Shown piece after piece: positions 13,950-22,507 of a stretch of DNA of 64,000 nucleotides. The position numbers and the translations under genes are program-made. The notes under the pieces are model-generated. The model had not been told where the DNA came from, did not search any database, and saw only the letters and a list, made by a program, of their open reading frames with translations. The stretch covers positions 1 through 64,000 of the forward strand of contig NZ_JARHUF010000004.1 in the NCBI RefSeq assembly GCF_029223195.1, given 5' to 3'. The DNA comes from Vibrio sp. CAU 1672 (GTDB taxonomy: Bacteria > Pseudomonadota > Gammaproteobacteria > Enterobacterales > Vibrionaceae). The stretch's first letter is position 1; each line of letters begins with the position of its first letter.

Positions 13950-14542
13950 AGCCTATACTGTTCTTTGGCCATGCCCCTTTCCTTGATGAATGGCCCCCAC
14001 TGTTTTATAGTCAATGCAGGTAAGAGGGAGATCGTATCAGATTGAAAAATTCTCCCCACCCGCTAACTAGCAAGGCACTTCAGGCGAGTCATGTCGGGCT
14101 GAGATGTACGTTGGTGTTTGCGCAAGACGCATCGTAACTAGGTGATCTGGAAGTCTTAATTTGTAACGCCCTGCATGCCAGGGCGTTTGTGTATCTGGGA
14201 AACCCTGAACTGGCTTTTCGTGGCCCATTCTTTTCACGGTCATTTCTATCTTGCCTCCGTCAGGAACTGCCATACACCGAAGAAAAGAAGGCGCTCGATT
14301 TTAGTGGAGGACTAAGCGGGGGGCGTTTCCGGTATTTTTGCTTGCCGTGATCAGACGTTGGCACATTAGTGTTGAAAAGATGGAGAATCGACAGGGGCGA
14401 CGTTTTATCTGGCGTACAAGGGGTACTGAGCACCATGTCGCTGGCGGCTGCTTCGTGGATGAATAGATGTGTACTTTGGCGCATAAGTTAAAATGAAACT
14501 TGATGCAAATGCAAAGTTGATGAAAAATAAGCAGATTGATTG
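13950..14542. other. Eroded region between the integron and the polysaccharide genes
   Basis: No convincing gene is seen. On the minus strand near 13976 an ATG begins MAKEQYR and runs straight into the broken ccdB, which looks like the start of a lost reading frame (possibly a transposase). Near 14161-14187 the palindrome AACGCCCTGCATGCCAGGGCGTT forms a strong hairpin and may terminate transcription leaving the integron. The minus-strand open frame at 14067-14273 shows no family features. Confidence 0.4.
14161..14190. terminator. Hairpin at the right edge of the integron
   Basis: AACGCCCTG and CAGGGCGTT form a 9-bp stem around CATGC, followed on the plus strand by TTGTGTAT, a poor U-tract. 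It may limit transcription between the cassettes and the following genes. Confidence 0.45.
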
Positions 14543-14562
14543 GGGCGCTTCGGTGCCTTTTT
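14543..14562 (+). terminator. Terminator-like hairpin in the yjbH leader
   Basis: GGCGC-TTCG-GTGCC followed by TTTTTA forms a short, stable UUCG-tetraloop hairpin with a U-run. It ends 34 bases before the start codon of the next gene, so it could act as an attenuator rather than as the end of an upstream gene, since none is close. Confidence 0.55.
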
Positions 14563-14596
14563 ATGTATCTCAAACTTCAGTTGTGGCAACGGAATA

Positions 14597-16693
14597 ATGG
14601 CAAATAAAATTATAACCCTAGGGATAGTGGTGTGCGCACTGCCTGTTTATGCAAGCGCGACAGACGAGGCACCGCCGTTACAGCGCCTCCCTTCCAACCA
14701 GAGTTTTACCGGCTTAACACTGACGCCCAATGCGCAGTCGCTAAATTACGGTAATTTCTCCTTCACTTATGCGCAGGGCCTACCATGGCAAAATGGCATT
14801 CAAGATCTCGATTCTCTTAAATTCTCTCTGGGGGTGATGGAGGGACTGGAAGCGCATGGCCGTATTGTGACCTATGACTATAACTCGAACTGTTTCTATG
14901 ACTGTGGGGATGTTCGTGATCTCTCGTTCTCGTTTAAATATCAGCTGCCCAACTTCTGGCAGGTTGAGGATCTCAATCTGGCTCTGGGGGTTCAGGACTT
15001 TGGGGGCGCCGCTAGTCAGTTTAATACCAATTACTTTGTCGCTGATTATAGCTTAGATATGTTACCGGTTCGGTTGTCGGCCGGTTATGGTCAGTCCGAT
15101 ATTGCCCTTGGGGTGATGAATGGCCCGTTTGGCGGTATTGAATACCAGCCGTTTCGTTTTCTGCAAGTGACCGGTGAGTACGATTCGGTTGAGTTTAACT
15201 CGTCAGTTAAGGTCTTTACTCCGGAAGATACCTTGCCATACGACATCACTGCTTCACTCAGTTATCAGCTTTATTCCGGGCATGATACCGATGAGCAGAA
15301 TATCTGGAACGCTGCCCTGTCGGTGCCATTGATCACCGATTACACCCGTTCACGACACTATGCACGTTCAAACGTGCCATTATCAGAGTTGGTAGCGCAG
15401 CAACAAAACCACGCAGAAAGTGCCTCACTGGCGGCATTGGTGAATGAGTTACGCCGGGAAGGCTTTGTCAATATTCAGGTCGGCACGATGAACGAGCGAG
15501 TGGTGATCGCCCTGGAAAACCGCCGTTACAACCACAACCAGACCGATGGGCTTGGGGTGGCGATGGGGATCATCTCCAGCTACCTGGGTAACGCCTCGGC
15601 AAGCGAACTGGGGTTAGACTCGGATCAGTTTGAGCTGATGATGCTCGCTAACCAAAAACCGGTCGTGAGCGTGCGCTCTTCCGTCGCTTGCTACCAGGGT
15701 TTTGTCAGTGGCACTAACGAATGTGATGATATCCAGTTTGATACCCGGGATCTGGCAGAAAAACTGGCGTTAGTGGAGTGGAAAACCGAGCGAGTCAACG
15801 GCGGGGCGTTAGAGTCTCAGCTGGTGCTGTCACCGATGGTGCGCCATGGTGTGGCGACCGAATACGGTGTATATGATTACTCGTTTGCCATGTCGAGCAA
15901 CCTGTACACTTACCTGTGGTCCGGCGCGGCGTTAGATGTGCGTCATATTATGCCGCTGGCAGAAAGTGATGACTTTGAAGAGGGCGGTTACTTTGAAGAC
16001 AGCGTTTACCAAAATCAAGTCGACAGAGCCATGCTGCACCAGTTTTTCCGTCTGCCATATGTGGATGTCGCGAACCAGGTCTCTTTGGGGTTGGTCAAAT
16101 CCGATTATCTAGGCGCGCGCAGTGAATCGGTCTGGTTCTCTCAATCGGGAGCGCACGCACTTGGCCTGGAGATGAGTTACTTTCAGCACCGGGATGAAAA
16201 AGATAAAAATGGTTATGTGAACCAAGATCGGCAAACTTTTTTGACCAGTTACACCTTTGCCGTGCCGGAGTGGGACTGGCAGGTTAAAGCGGTTGCCGGG
16301 GAGTTCTGGAAGGGGGACGTCGGCGCCAAACTGACCACCTCGCACTGGTTTGAAGATGTTGAAGTTTCGGCAACGTATCAGGCTAGCAAATATAATGATA
16401 CCGATAAAGAGCAGTTTGTTACCGTTTCGGTTAAGCTGCCACTGACGCCATGGCGGGATATGTCACCGGGCCTGGTTCAGCTACGCGGCAACGAAGCGTA
16501 TGACTTTAATGTCACCACCCGGGTCGGCAATGATGCTAACTATTTGAATAATGGCCAGGGTGATGAGCTATACATGGACAACAGTATGTTGCGTCGTTAC
16601 TTTAACCGCGGGCGCTACGGCAATGACTATTTTGAAGTGAATAAGATTCGCATGCGCAACGCCTATTGGCGCTACCTGGAATCACAACTTTAA
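14597..16693 (+). CDS. YjbH-family outer membrane polysaccharide protein
   Basis: A 698-residue exported protein of the YjbH/GfcD family, large outer-membrane-associated beta-rich proteins tied to exopolysaccharide or capsule output. The start at 14597 gives a clean signal peptide (MANKIITLGIVVCALPVYASA); upstream codons would add 19 residues that spoil it. The mature part opens with QSFTGLTLTPNAQSLNYGNFSFTY, the typical YjbH start, and continues with alternating strands (for example FRFLQVTGEYDSVEF). The C-terminus FEVNKIRMRNAYWRYLESQL resembles the family end. Relatives usually sit with yjbEFG; here it stands alone before ugd, which makes the UDP-glucuronate that such polysaccharides need. 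Confidence 0.8.
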   Translation: MANKIITLGIVVCALPVYASATDEAPPLQRLPSNQSFTGLTLTPNAQSLNYGNFSFTYAQGLPWQNGIQDLDSLKFSLGVMEGLEAHGRIVTYDYNSNCFYDCGDVRDLSFSFKYQLPNFWQVEDLNLALGVQDFGGAASQFNTNYFVADYSLDMLPVRLSAGYGQSDIALGVMNGPFGGIEYQPFRFLQVTGEYDSVEFNSSVKVFTPEDTLPYDITASLSYQLYSGHDTDEQNIWNAALSVPLITDYTRSRHYARSNVPLSELVAQQQNHAESASLAALVNELRREGFVNIQVGTMNERVVIALENRRYNHNQTDGLGVAMGIISSYLGNASASELGLDSDQFELMMLANQKPVVSVRSSVACYQGFVSGTNECDDIQFDTRDLAEKLALVEWKTERVNGGALESQLVLSPMVRHGVATEYGVYDYSFAMSSNLYTYLWSGAALDVRHIMPLAESDDFEEGGYFEDSVYQNQVDRAMLHQFFRLPYVDVANQVSLGLVKSDYLGARSESVWFSQSGAHALGLEMSYFQHRDEKDKNGYVNQDRQTFLTSYTFAVPEWDWQVKAVAGEFWKGDVGAKLTTSHWFEDVEVSATYQASKYNDTDKEQFVTVSVKLPLTPWRDMSPGLVQLRGNEAYDFNVTTRVGNDANYLNNGQGDELYMDNSMLRRYFNRGRYGNDYFEVNKIRMRNAYWRYLESQL

Positions 16694-16702
16694 TCATAAT
16701 AA

Positions 16703-16735
16703 GAGCGGTTTATAAGTTATAAGTCGCTCTTTATC
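16703..16735 (+). terminator. Terminator after yjbH
   Basis: AAGAGCG and CGCTCTT pair across a 17-base A/T-rich loop and are followed by TATC. It lies 10 bases past the yjbH stop codon. The large loop makes it a moderate terminator. Confidence 0.5.
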
Positions 16736-16869
16736 GGGCTATGAGCAAACTCAGTTTTTAGGCTGCGCGGCGTATTAAAGCAGGTTCATATGCCTGACTC
16801 TCTATCGCGCAGTTTGATGTTTTGCTATTCTATGGCCAGTTTTATATTTTGAACTTTTGGAATAAATCA

Positions 16870-18036
16870 ATGAAAATAGCAGTTGCAGGTACCGGCTACG
16901 TAGGCTTATCTAATGCCATGTTATTAGCCCAGAGTCATCAGGTGGTCGCAGTCGATATTATTCAAGAAAAAGTCGATATGCTGAATAAAAAGCAATCACC
17001 GATTGTCGATGCAGAAATCGAGCACTTTTTAGCGCACAAAGCGCTGAACTTTGTAGCAACGCTTGATAAAGAAATGGCTTATCAAGGTGCAGACTTTGTC
17101 ATCATTGCCACCCCGACTGACTATGATCCGCAAACCAACTATTTTAATACTTCTTCGGTGGAAGCGGTGATCAAAGAGGTGATGGCCATCAACCCGGATG
17201 CGGTGATGGTGATTAAATCAACGGTGCCAGTCGGCTACACCGCACGTATTAAACAAGAACTAGGTTGTGAGAATGTGCTGTTTTCACCTGAGTTCCTGCG
17301 CGAAGGTAAAGCTCTGTATGATAACCTATATCCGTCACGCATTATCGTGGGTGAACGCAGCGAGCGTGCTGAAACGTTCGCCGGCTTACTGGTGGAAGGG
17401 GCCGAGAAGCAAGACATTCAGGTACTGTTTACCGATTCAACCGAAGCCGAAGCGGTTAAGCTGTTCTCCAATACTTACCTGGCGATGCGAGTCGCTTACT
17501 TCAATGAGTTAGATTCGTACGCCGAGGCACATGGCCTGGATGCGCGTCAGATCATCGAAGGGGTAGGCTTGGATCCTCGCATTGGTAATCACTACAATAA
17601 CCCCTCCTTTGGTTACGGCGGTTACTGCTTGCCGAAAGACACCAAGCAGCTGCTGGCTAACTATCAGAGCGTGCCGAACAATATCATTGGTGCGATTGTA
17701 GATGCCAACCGTACACGTAAGGATTTCATTGCAGAATCTATCCTCAAGCGTGAGCCGAAAGTGGTGGGTATCTACCGTTTGATCATGAAGGCTGGCTCAG
17801 ACAACTTCCGGGCTTCCTCGATTCAGGGCATCATGAAACGTATTAAAGCCAAAGGGATTGAAGTCGTGGTATACGAGCCGGTTCTGAAAGACGAAGAGTT
17901 TTTCAATTCTCGGGTGATCCAGGATTTGGCTGAGTTTAAGCAGACGGCGGATGTAATTGTGTCGAACCGTATGGTGGAAGAGTTGGCTGATGTAGCGGAT
18001 AAGGTTTACACCCGAGACCTGTTTGGCAGCGATTAA
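16870..18036 (+). CDS. ugd: UDP-glucose 6-dehydrogenase
   Basis: Oxidises UDP-glucose to UDP-glucuronate with two NAD+, supplying the precursor for acidic surface polysaccharides. The start at 16870 gives 388 residues, the same length as the E. coli enzyme, and begins with the NAD-binding loop [15 protein letters not shown]. The central helix region contains the conserved [14 protein letters not shown] and [15 protein letters not shown], and the catalytic cysteine is in [14 protein letters not shown] (residue ~256). The C-terminal domain ([17 protein letters not shown]) binds the nucleotide sugar. An in-frame start 16 codons upstream is rejected because it adds residues before the Rossmann strand. 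It is followed, across a hairpin, by galU, which makes its substrate. Confidence 0.95.
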   Translation: MKIAVAGTGYVGLSNAMLLAQSHQVVAVDIIQEKVDMLNKKQSPIVDAEIEHFLAHKALNFVATLDKEMAYQGADFVIIATPTDYDPQTNYFNTSSVEAVIKEVMAINPDAVMVIKSTVPVGYTARIKQELGCENVLFSPEFLREGKALYDNLYPSRIIVGERSERAETFAGLLVEGAEKQDIQVLFTDSTEAEAVKLFSNTYLAMRVAYFNELDSYAEAHGLDARQIIEGVGLDPRIGNHYNNPSFGYGGYCLPKDTKQLLANYQSVPNNIIGAIVDANRTRKDFIAESILKREPKVVGIYRLIMKAGSDNFRASSIQGIMKRIKAKGIEVVVYEPVLKDEEFFNSRVIQDLAEFKQTADVIVSNRMVEELADVADKVYTRDLFGSD

Positions 18037-18065
18037 TCCTGACGTTTAGCGCTTATTAATTTTTT

Positions 18066-18088
18066 GGCTCCTGTTAAGGAGCCTTTTT
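18066..18088 (+). terminator. Terminator-like hairpin between ugd and galU
   Basis: GGCTCC-TGTTAA-GGAGCC followed by TTTTT is a canonical intrinsic terminator. Only 15 bases separate it from the galU start, and its right arm contains an AAGGAG sequence. galU has no room for its own promoter after it, so it is either an attenuator or a leaky terminator. Confidence 0.8.
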
Positions 18089-18103
18089 CAGTTGGTGATG
18101 ATA

Positions 18104-18982
18104 ATGATTAAAAAATGCTTATTTCCTGCGGCAGGTTACGGGACTCGTTTTCTGCCCGCGACTAAATCCATGCCTAAAGAGATGATGCCGGTGGTGAACA
18201 AACCACTGATTGAATACGGGGTGGAAGAAGCCATTGAAGCCGGCATGGATGGCATGTGTATTGTGACCGGCCGTGGTAAACACTCGCTGATGGATCACTT
18301 TGATAAGAACTATGAGCTGGAGCATCAGATCAGTGGTACCAGCAAAGAGGCATTGCTGGATGATATTCGCGGTTTGATTGACTCTGCCAGCTACACCTAC
18401 ATCCGCCAGCGTGAAATGAAAGGCTTAGGCCATGCGATCCTGACCGGGCGTGAGCTGGTGGGTGACAATCCGTTTGCAGTGGTGCTGGCAGATGACCTGT
18501 GTGTCAATGAAGATAAAGGCGTGTTGGCGCAAATGGTCGAACTGTATAACCAGTATCGCTGTTCGATAGTGGCGGTGCAGGAAGTACCAGAAACAGAAAC
18601 CCACAAGTACGGCGTGATTGCCGGTGAAATGATCAAAGATGATATCTACCGGGTGGACAACATGGTAGAAAAACCGGAGTCTGGTACTGCACCTAGTAAC
18701 CTTGCCATCATTGGCCGTTATATTCTGACCCCGGACATTTTTGAACTGATTGAAAAAACAGAGCCAGGCAAAGGTGGTGAAATCCAGATCACCGACGCAC
18801 TGATGAAGCAGGCGCAAGCTGGCTGTGTGCTGGCGTATAAATTCAAAGGCCAGCGTTTTGACTGTGGCAGTGTTGAAGGCTATATCGAAGCCACTAACTA
18901 CTGCTATGAGAATCTGTATCAAAAGCAGTCAAGCGCTGAGCTGGCCAAAAAGCCGACCGTGAAAGTGGCCGAAACTGCCTAA
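18104..18982 (+). CDS. galU: UTP-glucose-1-phosphate uridylyltransferase
   Basis: Makes UDP-glucose from UTP and glucose-1-phosphate, the substrate of the upstream ugd product and of many glycosyltransferases. The start at 18104 gives the family's MIKKCLFPAAGYGTRFLPAT, in which GYGTR and the following KSMPKEMMPV Lys form the nucleotide-binding signature. VLADDLCVNEDKG carries the metal-binding Asp, and EIQITDAL near residue 220 is the conserved sugar-binding part. The length of 292 residues fits bacterial GalU. Several alternative starts (TTG, GTG, ATG at 18092-18098) precede it in frame and cannot be fully excluded; GGTG lies 6 bases before the chosen ATG. Confidence 0.93.
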   Translation: MIKKCLFPAAGYGTRFLPATKSMPKEMMPVVNKPLIEYGVEEAIEAGMDGMCIVTGRGKHSLMDHFDKNYELEHQISGTSKEALLDDIRGLIDSASYTYIRQREMKGLGHAILTGRELVGDNPFAVVLADDLCVNEDKGVLAQMVELYNQYRCSIVAVQEVPETETHKYGVIAGEMIKDDIYRVDNMVEKPESGTAPSNLAIIGRYILTPDIFELIEKTEPGKGGEIQITDALMKQAQAGCVLAYKFKGQRFDCGSVEGYIEATNYCYENLYQKQSSAELAKKPTVKVAETA

Positions 18983-19560
18983 ATCAACATTACTTGTTTT
19001 TAAGGGAAGCTCTGGTCGGTCTCTTGATCTCAAGTATTGTTAATCAAGAGACATCGCTAGTTCATAGTCCCTAAGGATGGTTTGTAGTTTGAACCATCCT
19101 TCCCACAATACCTTCATAGAAAGTTTGGCAAGATTAGATTTCCCAGTGGTATCGCAATGGGCTCCACAATCAAATCACACCGCTTTGTCAGTTGCTCTAT
19201 CAAGTACTGGGCTCAGTCTTTGGGTCCGAAATGACGATGCAGTCTGTCGTTTCGACAGCGATCAGAATCTCTGCAACTGGTGCATGAAACGCTACAACAT
19301 TTAATCGTGCTTTGTTTCGTGTTTTGTGATCAGCAGAGTGTTCAAAAGTATCGGCCATGATCGTTGGCTGGAGAAAGGCTGAAAAAGAGAGGACGAAGAC
19401 GTCCTCCCTCCGGCGGCCGCTGTTGGAGGCAACGAACGCCTGTTTCATCAATTTGTAGAAAGCTATCTGCTGCCCACGGCGTAATTATCCATAACGCTAA
19501 TGATAGTATTGCCAACAAAGAGTCAAAGATAGTACTAAGACGACAATTTATTGGCTCATC
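18983..19560. other. Region between galU and the acyltransferase: two hairpins, no clear gene
   Basis: Nearly 580 bases without a convincing gene. Two perfect 10-bp hairpins follow galU: GTCTCTTGAT/ATCAAGAGAC (19019-19052) and AAGGATGGTT/AACCATCCTT (19073-19101); either could terminate galU transcription, although neither has a good U-tract. The left arm of the first resembles an IS50-group terminus (see findings). Open frames at 19077-19304 (plus) and 19200-19451 (minus) show no family features. Confidence 0.45.
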
Positions 19561-19588
19561 GCGGCTTTCCGGGGAAGGCCGCTTTTAT
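19561..19588 (+). terminator. Hairpin at the end of the acyltransferase gene
   Basis: GCGGCTTTCC and GGAAGGCCGC form a 10-bp stem (one G-T pair) followed by TTTTATG on the plus strand. It overlaps the stop end of the minus-strand acyltransferase gene and probably stops rightward transcripts from the galU side. Confidence 0.6.
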
Positions 19589-20553
19589 GAGTACACGCAA
19601 TGAAGCCCTTCAGGGCGCGTTTTGAATCGCTTGTGTAGCCACATCCATGCAGGAATATCTCTTTTGATCATATTCTCAAGTTCTTGATTTAAGATACTAG
19701 CCGCTTTGACTGGATTACGTCGTTCAAATTGCTCACTAAGGTCGTCACCGATATGCAAGGTGTAATGATTGTTACTCATCACCGTCACACCCGATATCAC
19801 GGCACATTTCGTCGCATCAATCAACACACTCGAGCCTGCAGTACTCGCTGCTTGGTCGACAGCGAAAAACGGTGCGAACACGGAGTTATTAGCGCCATAA
19901 TCATGATCTGGTAGATACCAAAGCCGTTGGCCGCTTTTCAGTACCTTAAGCATAGATTTGACGTCTTTACGATCTATCATGTGATGCCCGTAACGCGTAC
20001 GACCACGGTGTTGAATGAACTCATAAACTGGATTCGAGTTTGGGCGATAAACGCCATACCCTTTGGCAAATTGGCTAAAGATACGTGCTGTCATTTCCAA
20101 ATTAAGGTGGTGGCTGCACACCACTAGTGTACCTCGTCCATTTCTTTCTTGTTCGAGTAATCTCTCTTTACCAATCACTGTAGCTAGTCGTTTAACACGC
20201 CATTCTGGCCAGAACCAAGCCATCCCTGTTTCTATTAGTGCCATGCCGGTGTACTTAAAATTTGTCTTTACCAGTTCACCACACTGTCGTTCATTATACT
20301 CGGGGAAACAGAGCTTGAGGTTACGCTGTGCTATTTCACGGCGGCGTTTCATTGGTAACATTGCTATAGTACCAATCCCCCTTCCCAGTGCGCGCAGTAA
20401 TGGATATGGAAGAACGTTGACGATAAATGCCAAAAGACCAAATGCTAGCCAAACAGACCAGTATTTGGGCAGGAGCAACTTAAAAGAAAAAGGTGGAGAA
20501 GGGACAGTATTCATGGTTTCAATAAATAGTATAAAATTATTGAAATTTAGCAT
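19585..20553 (-). CDS. Lipid A lauroyl/myristoyl acyltransferase (LpxL/LpxP-like)
   Basis: A Kdo2-lipid A secondary acyltransferase of the LpxL/LpxM family, acting at the inner membrane to add an acyl chain to lipid A. After a membrane anchor (WSVWLAFGLLAFIVNVLPYPLL) come MKRRREIAQRNLKLCFPE and GMALIETGMAWFWPE, both very close to E. coli LpxL. The catalytic HX4E motif is HHLNLE (residue ~148), followed by GVYRPNSNPVYEF and LWYLPDHDYG. The C-terminus WLHKRFKTRPEG is a family signature. The true start may be the methionine 13 codons in (position 20514, MNTVPSPPF), giving 309 residues like E. coli LpxL. The gene stands alone between galU and tpiA and is flanked by hairpins. Paralogs elsewhere in the genome are likely. 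Confidence 0.88.
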   Translation of the reverse strand: MLNFNNFILFIETMNTVPSPPFSFKLLLPKYWSVWLAFGLLAFIVNVLPYPLLRALGRGIGTIAMLPMKRRREIAQRNLKLCFPEYNERQCGELVKTNFKYTGMALIETGMAWFWPEWRVKRLATVIGKERLLEQERNGRGTLVVCSHHLNLEMTARIFSQFAKGYGVYRPNSNPVYEFIQHRGRTRYGHHMIDRKDVKSMLKVLKSGQRLWYLPDHDYGANNSVFAPFFAVDQAASTAGSSVLIDATKCAVISGVTVMSNNHYTLHIGDDLSEQFERRNPVKAASILNQELENMIKRDIPAWMWLHKRFKTRPEGLHCVYS

Positions 20554-20899
20554 GCCATTAGGTGATTAATCAATCAGTTAAGCCTTGTTCTGTTCCGCAG
20601 ATTTAAAAATTCCAAAGCATGATAGCTGACATGTCCTCGTTAGGAGAGCGTTTGGGTAGTTCTGTGAGCAAATACCGGGGGGGCGTTGGCTCGGTAAGTC
20701 ATCCCCAGGCTATAAACCCTATTCCAAGTATAATTAACCTACACAATATAACCGTTAGTTTAGGATAACCGATAATGTAAGCTATATTAGCGTTTTGCCA
20801 AAAAAATCAACTTATTTAAGTGCAATGCATTAGGTGGTTTGAATGTTTAATCCAAAAGTTATTAAGTACCGAATTATTTGTTTGCACAGGCCAAGAGTT
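20554..20899. other. Intergenic region upstream of the acyltransferase
   Basis: About 345 A/T-rich bases with no gene. The leftward promoter of the acyltransferase must be here. A run of seven G residues (around 20680-20688) is the only obvious oddity. No tRNA or small RNA could be recognised. Confidence 0.4.
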
Positions 20900-20933
20900 A
20901 AAAAAATCCCCGAACCTTTCGGTTCGAGGATTT
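20900..20933 (-). terminator. tpiA terminator
   Basis: AAATCCCCGAACC-TTTC-GGTTCGAGGATTT forms a 13-bp stem with one mismatch. On the minus strand it is followed by TTTTTTT, about 57 bases past the tpiA stop codon. Strong intrinsic terminator. Confidence 0.9.
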
Positions 20934-20989
20934 GTGTATAAGAGACAGGCCGAAGCATCCCTTTATCATTTACGTTCAGAAAAGCGTAA

Positions 20990-21760
20990 TTAAGCTTTTG
21001 CTGCTGCCGCTGCTTTAGCGATTGCTGCGAAGCTCTTCGCGTCCAGAGAAGCGCCGCCAACTAGAGCACCGTCGATGTCTGGTTGTGAGAAGTAAGCTTC
21101 TGCGTTTTCTGGTTTAACAGAGCCGCCGTACTGGATGATAACTTGCTCAGCTACTGCAGCATCTTTCTCCGCGATCATTGCACGGATAGAAGCGTGGATG
21201 CGCTGTGCATCTTCAGCTGTTGCTGCTTTACCAGTACCGATAGCCCAGATTGGTTCGTAAGCGATGATTGCGCCGTTTAGAGCTTCAACACCGTATGCGT
21301 CGATCACTGCGTTGATTTGACGTGCACATACTGCTTCAGTTTCACCCGCTTCGTTTTGTGCTTCAGATTCACCGATACAGAAAACAGGTTTCAGGCCGTT
21401 TTCTTTCAGGAATGCAAATTTCTTCGCGATGAACTCGTCAGATTCGTTGTGGTAATCACGACGCTCAGAGTGGCCGATGATGATGTGAGTTGCACCGAAA
21501 TCTTTCAGCATCTCTGGAGACATGTCGCCAGTGAATGCACCGCTGTTGTTCAGGTCAGTGTTTTGTGCACCCAGGATGATCTTGTTGCCGCCTTCCGCGA
21601 TAACACGCTCAGCTAGATCGATGTATAGAGCTGGTGGAGCAACTGCTACGTCCACACCTTCAACACCTTCAAGTTCAGCGTTAAGACCAGTTAGCAGCTC
21701 AGTTACCATTGCTTTGCTGCCGTTAAGTTTCCAGTTACCCATCACTACAGGACGACGCAT
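20990..21760 (-). CDS. tpiA: Triose-phosphate isomerase
   Basis: Interconverts dihydroxyacetone phosphate and glyceraldehyde-3-phosphate in glycolysis and gluconeogenesis. The sequence is a full TIM barrel: [15 protein letters not shown] with the active-site Lys, IIGHSERR with the catalytic His (residue ~96), [14 protein letters not shown] with the catalytic Glu (~168) and the phosphate-gripping loop, and [13 protein letters not shown]. The start at 21760 follows GGAG by 8 bases and gives 256 residues, near the E. coli length of 255. An upstream in-frame ATG at 21784 is rejected. The Ala-rich end ([12 protein letters not shown]) is normal in Vibrio. It stands alone with its own terminator. 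Confidence 0.97.
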   Translation of the reverse strand: MRRPVVMGNWKLNGSKAMVTELLTGLNAELEGVEGVDVAVAPPALYIDLAERVIAEGGNKIILGAQNTDLNNSGAFTGDMSPEMLKDFGATHIIIGHSERRDYHNESDEFIAKKFAFLKENGLKPVFCIGESEAQNEAGETEAVCARQINAVIDAYGVEALNGAIIAYEPIWAIGTGKAATAEDAQRIHASIRAMIAEKDAAVAEQVIIQYGGSVKPENAEAYFSQPDIDGALVGGASLDAKSFAAIAKAAAAAKA

Positions 21761-22090
21761 AGGAATATCTCCATATCTAATCAATTAATGTAAAAACTTT
21801 CGTAAAAAATCTACGTAGGAATATAACAGAATAATATGAACAGATCATGATTGGTATCATGTCTTATGCGCGTTTCACCTTCTGGTTGGAGTTGCATTCA
21901 TTCTGTTACTAAGGCTCAGGCGGAGCCCGCTACCATATTTTGCCGCGGTGTCGATCGCACCAGCGCAATCGATTGGTGATCACGTAGACAGAATAATAGT
22001 TCAATTCTCGGAAAATGCCGCCGGGATTGCTATTACTACAGGCGGAAACAAAACCGAACTCTATGCTGTTGGCAATGAAAGGAAATCACC
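21761..22090. other. Divergent intergenic region tpiA / isomerase-like gene
   Basis: A 330-bp gap with promoters expected in both directions. The A/T-rich stretch 21780-21840 probably holds the tpiA promoter. AAGGCTCAGGCGGAGCC near 21911 can form a short hairpin. AAAGGA at 22079-22084 is the ribosome-binding site of the next gene. No small gene was recognised. Confidence 0.4.
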
Positions 22091-22438
22091 ATGCCTAATC
22101 TTGTTTTAGAATATTCCAGTTCCGTTGATGAGCGAGTCAACGTTCAGGGGCTGTTAGAGGACTTGCACCAGGTTGCGCTGAATAGTGGCTTGTTTGAACC
22201 GGCTTCGGTAAAGTCGCGGGCGTTGCGCTGCCACGACTGGTTGGTTGGCCAGGAAGGTAACAGTGTTGATTTTATCCACATCAGCTTTGATTTGCTGGCG
22301 GGGCGCACACCAGAGCAAAAACGCCAGCTGTCGCGTGCGTTGATGGATGTATTGCAACAGCAAGCGAGCCATGTCCGCAGCCTGACGGTCAATGTGCGTG
22401 ACATGGATATCGATTGTTTTCAAAAAGTGGTTAATTAA
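22091..22438 (+). CDS. 5-carboxymethyl-2-hydroxymuconate delta-isomerase family protein
   Basis: A 115-residue protein of the CHMI (HpaF) tautomerase family. It begins MPNLVLEYSSSV, so removal of Met would leave the catalytic N-terminal proline typical of the tautomerase superfamily. It continues with LLEDLHQVALNSGLF and IHISFDLLAGRTPEQKRQLSRALMDVL, the helix-strand pattern of this family. The homoprotocatechuate pathway genes are not nearby, so the substrate in this organism is unknown. It is followed by a DUF805 gene 70 bp downstream in the same direction. AAAGGA precedes the start. Confidence 0.8.
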   Translation: MPNLVLEYSSSVDERVNVQGLLEDLHQVALNSGLFEPASVKSRALRCHDWLVGQEGNSVDFIHISFDLLAGRTPEQKRQLSRALMDVLQQQASHVRSLTVNVRDMDIDCFQKVVN

Positions 22439-22507
22439 TTTTCTCTAGCCCGGATGTGTGTCGTTATTGCCGGTGGATAAGCTGGTGTGTTTAAGGTAAG
22501 TCTGTTT

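Noticed and set aside
14067..14273. Minus-strand 68-residue open frame after the ccdB remnant
   Set aside because: No family features, no clear ribosome-binding site and it spans a strong palindrome.
16740..16869. JUMPstart/ops element upstream of ugd
   Set aside because: The GGCGGTAGC core was searched for by eye and is absent.
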